A DNA stretch of 64,000 nucleotides. Source: Aquipuribacter sp. SD81 (GTDB lineage Bacteria > Actinomycetota > Actinomycetes > Actinomycetales > JBBAYJ01). Location: the NCBI RefSeq assembly GCF_037153975.1, contig NZ_JBBAYJ010000002.1, forward strand, positions 1 to 64,000, given 5' to 3'. Of this stretch, positions 59,284-64,000 are shown in pieces. A program made the translations under genes and the position numbers. Numbering within the stretch: the stretch's first letter is position 1; each line of letters opens with the position of its first letter. The notes under the pieces are model-generated. The model saw only the letters and a program-made list of their open reading frames with translations. It was not told the DNA's origin and made no database searches.

Positions 59284-61008
59284 TCAGGGCCCTGCCCGGG
59301 AGGTCGTCGCCAGCGCGCGGTCGAGCTCCGCACCGAACCGCCGGGACCGCTCGGCCAGGTCCGACCGGAGGCGGTCCGCGCCCGGGCCCTCGTCCCACGG
59401 CGCGAGGGTCCAGGCCTCGCGCTCGCAGATCCCGGCGTCGAGGGCGTCGTCCCACCCGGCGCCCCGGGAGTCGGGCTCGCCGGGGCAGTCCGACGTGCCG
59501 TCGAGGACCACCGGGCCCGGCGGGCCCGAGGCGCCGGGCCGGTCCACCGGAGCCGGGGGAACCGAGCCCGGCCGGTCCACCGGACCCGGCGGACCGGCGT
59601 CGCAGACGTCCTCAGGTCGTCGCAGTGCGCGGAGCACCGCCTCCCGGGCCCGCTCCGCGCGCTGGCGCCACGCGGGCCGCGGTGTGCGGCGGCTGTCCTT
59701 CCACCTCGGCGGCACCACCCACACCTGTCCGGTGCGGTCGATGTCGACACCCCACGTGCCCGCGTGCACCGCGGTGTGGTGCCCGGGGCACAGCAGGACG
59801 AGGTTCGACAGGTCCGTCGGCCCGCCGTCCGCCCAGTGCACGACGTGGTGCGCGTCGCAGAACGCCGGCGCCGCGCCGCAGCCGTGGACCACGCACCCGC
59901 TGTCGCGGCCCGCGAGCGCCCGGCGCTGGGTGACGCTCGCGAGGCGCACCGTGCGGCCCAGCTCGAGCACCCCCTCCGTCGGCGAGGCGACGAGACGCTG
60001 CAGCACGGCGTCGCACGCGAGCCGGCGAGCCGCCCACGCGGGCAGCTGACCGCCGCCCTCGACCGTGGGTCGCCCGCCGACCGGGTCCGGCGGCCCCGAG
60101 CCCGCGGGGCCGTCGCCCGCCGCGGGTGTCCTGGCGGCGCGCAGCTGCTCCGGCGTCACGTGCACGACGATGCGCGGGCGTTCGCCGCGTTGCGGCCCCT
60201 GGACCGACGACGCCGTCTCGAGGGCCGTGACCAGGGCGTCCGCCCGCCGCTGCCGCGGCGAGCGCGAGTCCCGCTCCCCGTCGGCGCCGGACACCGGGCC
60301 CGACCACCGGTCGAGCGCGGCGCGCAGCACCGCGCCGCTCACCGGGTCCAGCTGGAAGCGGCCGACCGTCATGCCCGTGGCGTCCTCCGCCAGGTCGAGC
60401 AGGCGCCGCTCGTGCGCCCGCGGGTCGTGCCGCTCGGCGGGGTCGTCGACCATGGTGCGCAGGAGGGCCTTGGCAGCCCGGTCCGCCTCGCGCGGGGTGG
60501 CCTCCGTGACGGCCAGGAGCAGGTAGTCGCTCACCGTGGCGGCCGCACCGGGCCGCTCGAGCAGCGCGCTCGGCAGCTGCTCGGTGCAGCGGACGGCGAC
60601 GTCGACGTGGGCGCGCGTGCACCGCCCGCCCCGCAGGGCCTGGCCGAGCGGCTCCAGGACGGCGCCGGGCGCTGTGGCCCGTGCGGCGGCCACGTCGCGG
60701 GCCGCAGCGCCACGGTCGACGAGGCAGGCCGTCCGCAGGAACCCCTCCACGCTCGTGGCGACGGGCGAGGCCTCGGCGACGCCGCGCTGGTCCACCTCCC
60801 GGACCAGCGCGAGGTGCACGGCGTCGAGGGCGGCGCGCACCCGGGCCACCTCGGCGACCGCCGTCAGCACGTCGGCGTCGCGGGTGCGCCACGCCTGCCC
60901 CGGCGACGCGAGGCGGTCCAGCGCCGCCGTGGCCGCGGCGACGCGGTCGACGGCGGACAGGAGCACGCCACGAGCGGGACCGTCGTCGTCCGGCTCCGTC
61001 CCGACCAT
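59284..61008 (-). CDS. DUF222 / HNH endonuclease-like protein, second copy
   Basis: A 574-residue protein with a DUF222 region (about 15-290: VDRVAAATAALDRLAS ... AALDAVHLALVREVDQRG) and an HNH domain near 410-445 (GCGAAPAFCDAHHVVHWADGGPTDLSNLVLLCPGHHTAVH). A 130-residue Pro-rich and acidic tail follows. It shares architecture but little sequence with the copy at 37.9 kb. The start ATG 61008 has GGAGGGGG upstream. An earlier in-frame ATG at 61032 would precede the transcript start implied by the TAGCAT box (61031-61036). A LexA box lies directly upstream. Confidence 0.88.
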   Translation of the reverse strand: MVGTEPDDDGPARGVLLSAVDRVAAATAALDRLASPGQAWRTRDADVLTAVAEVARVRAALDAVHLALVREVDQRGVAEASPVATSVEGFLRTACLVDRGAAARDVAAARATAPGAVLEPLGQALRGGRCTRAHVDVAVRCTEQLPSALLERPGAAATVSDYLLLAVTEATPREADRAAKALLRTMVDDPAERHDPRAHERRLLDLAEDATGMTVGRFQLDPVSGAVLRAALDRWSGPVSGADGERDSRSPRQRRADALVTALETASSVQGPQRGERPRIVVHVTPEQLRAARTPAAGDGPAGSGPPDPVGGRPTVEGGGQLPAWAARRLACDAVLQRLVASPTEGVLELGRTVRLASVTQRRALAGRDSGCVVHGCGAAPAFCDAHHVVHWADGGPTDLSNLVLLCPGHHTAVHAGTWGVDIDRTGQVWVVPPRWKDSRRTPRPAWRQRAERAREAVLRALRRPEDVCDAGPPGPVDRPGSVPPAPVDRPGASGPPGPVVLDGTSDCPGEPDSRGAGWDDALDAGICEREAWTLAPWDEGPGADRLRSDLAERSRRFGAELDRALATTSRAGP

Positions 61009-61037
61009 GGCACCCCCTCCAGCTACCGCCATGCTAG

Positions 61038-61053
61038 TCGAACACGTGTTCGA
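61038..61053. promoter_or_regulatory. LexA (SOS) box between DUF222-HNH and App1/PLD genes
   Basis: The palindrome TCGAACACGTGTTCGA is identical over 16 bp to the one at 37849-37864. It abuts the minus-strand TAGCAT box of the HNH gene and ends 21 bp before the GTG of the divergent phospholipase gene, so LexA could repress both. Confidence 0.9.
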
Positions 61054-61074
61054 TCGCCATAGCGAGAAGCGCCG

Positions 61075-63285
61075 GTGTCTGCGAGCCTCGTGCGCGTGCC
61101 CCAGGCCCCCCACCCGCACGACACCGGCGTGCTCCTCGACGTCGACGACGTCACCGGTCTCGACACGCTGCGCCACCCCGTCGCGGCGGCGTGGCGCGCT
61201 GCCGTGCAGACGGGCGCCGACCGTCGCCCGGGGCACAGGATGCCGGCGCTGCTCGACCGGCTCCGCGGGACCGCCGGCCCGGTCGTGTACCTCGCCCGCG
61301 ACCTGCCGTCGCCGCACCGGGAGGGGCGGACGGCCCGCCGGGTCCGGGCGCGGCTGCACCGCCTCGGCATGCCACCCGGGCCGCTCCTCGTCGTGCCGCC
61401 GGAGGAGGCGCCCGCGGCGCTCGACCGGGTCCTCACCGGGGGCCCGGCGCAACGGTGGACGTTGGTCGGGGGCGACTCGGCCGAGGTGACGTCGCTGCTC
61501 CTGGAGGCGGCCGGTCGTCACCCCGCGAGGACCGCGGCGGTCCTGCTGCGCCAGGCGGCGCCGTACGGCGGGGTCCGGCTCGCCGGCTCCGACCTCGTCG
61601 ACCGGATGGGTGACGTGCCGGTGGTCCGCGCGCCCCACGGCGAGGGCCTGCTGGCGCGGCTCGCCGGGCGTCGCCGGGCGGCGGAGGCGGCGGACGACCC
61701 GGCCGTGGCGGCGTGGTTCCTCGACGCGCACCAGCGCGGCAACGACCGCACCCGCACCCCTGCGTGGACGACCGGAAACGAGGTCACACCGCTCGTCCAC
61801 GGCCGCACGTACTTCCCCGCCCTGCTCGAGGCGCTCGACGGCGCCGGCGAGGGCGACCTCGTCCTCGTGTGCGACTGGCGCGGCGACCCCGACCAGCGGC
61901 TCGTCGACGACGGGCCCACCGTCGCGCAGGCGCTCGCGGCCGCCGCCGACCGCGGCGTCACGGTCAAGGGCCTGCTGTGGCGCTCGCACTGGGACCGTCT
62001 CCAGTTCTCGCAGGAGCAGAACCGCGACCTGTCGGAGGGTCTCGCCGACCACGGCGCGGAGGTGCTGCTCGACCAGCGGGTCCGCCCGCTCGGCAGCCAC
62101 CACCAGAAGGTGGTCGTCATCCGTCACCGTCACGACCCGGCCCGCGACGTCGCCTTCGTCGGGGGGATCGACCTCGCCCACAGCCGCCGGGACGACGACG
62201 AGCACGGCGGGGACCCGCAGACCCAGCCGTTCGCCGACCCCTACGGCGGCTCGCCGGCCTGGCACGACGTCCAGCTGCGCCTGCGCGGGCCCGTGGTGCG
62301 CGCGGTCGAGGACACGTTCCGCGAGCGCTGGCAGGACCCCGCGGTCCTCAGCCGCCTGCCGTGGCACGTGCTGCCGGACCTGCTCCGCGGCGCCGACCGC
62401 GAGCCGGACCCGCTGCCGGACCCGGCCCCGCCGCCGCCGCCGGCCGGTCCCGCCGCGGTACAGCTCCTGCGCACGTACCCGAACCGCTGGCCGGGCTACC
62501 CGTTCGCCCCCGACGGGGAGCGCACCGCGGCGCGCGGCTACGCCAAGGCGCTGCTGCGCGCGCAGCGCCTCGTGTACGTCGAGGACCAGTACCTGTGGTC
62601 GACGGACGTCGCCCAGGTCTTCGCCGCGGCCCTGCGGCGCTGCCCGCGGCTGCATCTCGTCGCGGTCGTCCCGCGCCACCCCGACCAGGACGGCGCGCTC
62701 ACCGCCCGCGCGGCCCTGCTCGGGCACATGGAGGCGCTGGAGCGGGTGCGCGAGGCCGGGGGCGACCGGGTGACGGTCGTCGACGTGGAGAACCGCCGGG
62801 GCGAGCCGGTGTACGTCCACGCGAAGGTGTGCGTCGTCGACGACGTGTGGGCGACGGTCGGCAGCGACAACTTCAACCGCCGCTCGTGGACCCACGACTC
62901 GGAGCTCACCGCCGCGGTCCTCGACTCCACGCGCGACCCGCGCGAACCGCGCGACCCCGGCGGCCTCGGCGACGGCGCGCGCCGCTACGCGCGCGACCTG
63001 CGCCTGCAGCTGTGGCGCGAGCACCTCGACAGCGACCGCGGCGGGGCCGACGACGCGACCCTGCTCGACCCCGACGCCGCCGTGCGGGCGCTGCGCGCCC
63101 AGGCCGATGCGCTGCAGCGCTGGTACGACGGCGGTCGCACCGGGGAGCGCCCGCCCGGGCGGCTGCGCCCGCACCGGGTGGCGGAGCAGCCGCGCCTGCT
63201 CCGCCTGGCCGTCGCGCCGGTCTACCGCACGGTCTTCGACCCGGACGGGCGCCCGCCGCGGATGCGGCTGCGCGGGCTGCACTGA
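61075..63285 (+). CDS. App1-like phosphatase / phospholipase D fusion
   Basis: A 736-residue protein. Residues about 10-180 follow the order of App1/DUF2183 lipid phosphatases: LLDVDDVTGLDTLRHP (motif I; D-x-D kept but the usual Thr is Val), MPALLDRLRGTAGPVVYLA, HRLGMPPGPLLVVP and QRWTLVGGDSAEVTSLLLEAAGRHPAR. Residues about 235-650 are a two-motif PLD: SHHQKVVVI (about 342) with FVGGIDLAHSRRDD, and VHAKVCVVDDVWATVGSDNFNRRSW (about 581). Phospholipid headgroup hydrolysis by the PLD half is likely; the phosphatase half may be weak. There is no signal peptide. It is divergent from the HNH gene across a LexA box. Confidence 0.87.
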   Translation: MSASLVRVPQAPHPHDTGVLLDVDDVTGLDTLRHPVAAAWRAAVQTGADRRPGHRMPALLDRLRGTAGPVVYLARDLPSPHREGRTARRVRARLHRLGMPPGPLLVVPPEEAPAALDRVLTGGPAQRWTLVGGDSAEVTSLLLEAAGRHPARTAAVLLRQAAPYGGVRLAGSDLVDRMGDVPVVRAPHGEGLLARLAGRRRAAEAADDPAVAAWFLDAHQRGNDRTRTPAWTTGNEVTPLVHGRTYFPALLEALDGAGEGDLVLVCDWRGDPDQRLVDDGPTVAQALAAAADRGVTVKGLLWRSHWDRLQFSQEQNRDLSEGLADHGAEVLLDQRVRPLGSHHQKVVVIRHRHDPARDVAFVGGIDLAHSRRDDDEHGGDPQTQPFADPYGGSPAWHDVQLRLRGPVVRAVEDTFRERWQDPAVLSRLPWHVLPDLLRGADREPDPLPDPAPPPPPAGPAAVQLLRTYPNRWPGYPFAPDGERTAARGYAKALLRAQRLVYVEDQYLWSTDVAQVFAAALRRCPRLHLVAVVPRHPDQDGALTARAALLGHMEALERVREAGGDRVTVVDVENRRGEPVYVHAKVCVVDDVWATVGSDNFNRRSWTHDSELTAAVLDSTRDPREPRDPGGLGDGARRYARDLRLQLWREHLDSDRGGADDATLLDPDAAVRALRAQADALQRWYDGGRTGERPPGRLRPHRVAEQPRLLRLAVAPVYRTVFDPDGRPPRMRLRGLH

Positions 63286-63329
63286 GCGCCGGACGGCGCA
63301 CCGGCGCCCCGGCGAGCAGACTGCCGGGC

Positions 63330-64000
63330 ATGGCACCGGAGCCCTTCCCCGACGACTGGCAGCGCGCGCTCGTGGTGGCCGCGCACCCCGACGACATCGA
63401 GTACGGCGTGGCGGCGGCCGTCGCGGTGTGGACGGGTGACGGCAAGGACGTCCGCCACCTGCTCGCCACCCGCGGCGAGGCGGGCATCGCGGGCCTGGCG
63501 CCCGCGGACTGCGGGCCGGTGCGGGAGGAGGAGGAGCGGCGCTCCGCGGCCGTCGTCGGGGTGTCGGAGGTCGACGTCCTGGACCACCGCGACGGTGTGC
63601 TGCAGGCCGGGCCGGACCTGCGGCGGGACCTCGCCGCCGCCGTGCGCCGCCACCGGCCCGAGCTGGTCGTGACCATGTACGGCGGCCCGACGTGGACCCC
63701 GCCGGACGCGTCCGTCGGTGTCGTCAGCTCCGCCGACCACCGTGCTCTCGGCGAGGCGGCCCTCGACGCGGTGTCCGACGCGGCCGACGAGTGGATCTTC
63801 CCCGACCTCGCCGGTGAGCCGTGGTCCGGCGTGCGGCACGTCGCCGTGCAGCAGCCGGGCCCCACCGCCACGCACGCGGTCGACGTGACGGACGCGGTCG
63901 AGCGGGCCGTCGCCTCGCTCGCCGAGCACGCGCGCTACCTCGCGGCGCTGTCCGACGAGCCCGTCGCCGACCAGGCCCGCGCGGTCGTCGACATGGCGAC
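63330..64000 (+). CDS. PIG-L family (LmbE-like) deacetylase, partial at window end
   Basis: The first 223 residues of a PIG-L/MshB-type zinc deacetylase: AAHPDDIEYG (His19, Asp21, Asp22), ATRGEAGIAG, VREEEERRSAAVVGV and SSADHRALGEAAL. Family members remove acetyl groups from GlcNAc conjugates in mycothiol or glycolipid pathways, or from other amides. No stop before the window edge, so the 3' end is missing. The ATG start is 44 bp after the PLD stop. Confidence 0.85.
   Translation, partial: MAPEPFPDDWQRALVVAAHPDDIEYGVAAAVAVWTGDGKDVRHLLATRGEAGIAGLAPADCGPVREEEERRSAAVVGVSEVDVLDHRDGVLQAGPDLRRDLAAAVRRHRPELVVTMYGGPTWTPPDASVGVVSSADHRALGEAALDAVSDAADEWIFPDLAGEPWSGVRHVAVQQPGPTATHAVDVTDAVERAVASLAEHARYLAALSDEPVADQARAVVDMA

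Noticed and set aside
59284..63336. Extension of the second DUF222-HNH gene to 1350 codons
   Set aside because: The extension is antisense to the App1/PLD gene and crosses the LexA box and promoter.

Overview
This window is chromosomal DNA from a very GC-rich actinobacterium. The evidence is extreme third-position GC, frequent GTG starts, many leaderless genes with a TANNNT box 6-7 bp before the start codon, actinobacterial-type LexA boxes (TCGAAC-N4-GTTCGA), an F420-type luciferase-like oxidoreductase and DUF222/HNH proteins. The genus cannot be told from the sequence alone. I saw no rRNA, tRNA, IS element, CRISPR array or prophage.

Layout. 0.1-12.5 kb: a DUF1801 protein, an MFS exporter with a divergent ArsR-type regulator and a clear operator, a RecQ-like helicase with a phosphoribosyltransferase-like tail, a patatin-like phospholipase, a fused aminodeoxychorismate synthase/lyase for folate, an SDR oxidoreductase and a CPA2 antiporter. 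12.6-34 kb: genes for reductive pyrimidine (uracil/thymine or hydantoin) catabolism scattered among other genes. They are an N-carbamoyl-beta-alanine amidohydrolase-type nitrilase, a class III aminotransferase, a dihydropyrimidinase, a CoA-acylating (methyl)malonate-semialdehyde dehydrogenase, an LLM-class F420-type oxidoreductase and a four-gene ABC importer with an NMT1/THI5-like lipoprotein. Together they could import a pyrimidine-like compound and take the dihydropyrimidine through beta-alanine to acetyl- or propionyl-CoA. No dihydropyrimidine dehydrogenase is present, so the LLM enzyme is a candidate for the missing ring step.

An unusual pair sits in this block at 27.3-30.0 kb: a leader-less astacin metalloprotease whose C-terminal tail is fourteen K-[E/D]-x-[V/P/I] tetrads, followed 11 bp later by an MvdC/MvdD-like ATP-grasp ligase, the enzyme class that crosslinks Lys/Ser/Thr with Glu/Asp side chains in graspetides. 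This is the best candidate for an undescribed system. Next to it is a degenerate SNF2/SF2-like protein with no recognisable Walker A.

34-47.5 kb: a large secreted subtilase, a DUF222-HNH protein under a LexA box, a topoisomerase IB, a secreted beta-helix-like protein, a quinone reductase with an apparent frameshift, a class A beta-lactamase-like protein and a NarL-type two-component system. 47.6-56.6 kb: recC-recB-recD with 4-bp overlaps. 56.7-64 kb: a secreted M14 carboxypeptidase, a degenerate HAD protein, a second nitrilase-family enzyme, a second DUF222-HNH gene sharing an identical LexA box with a divergent App1/PLD phospholipase fusion, and a PIG-L deacetylase cut by the window edge.
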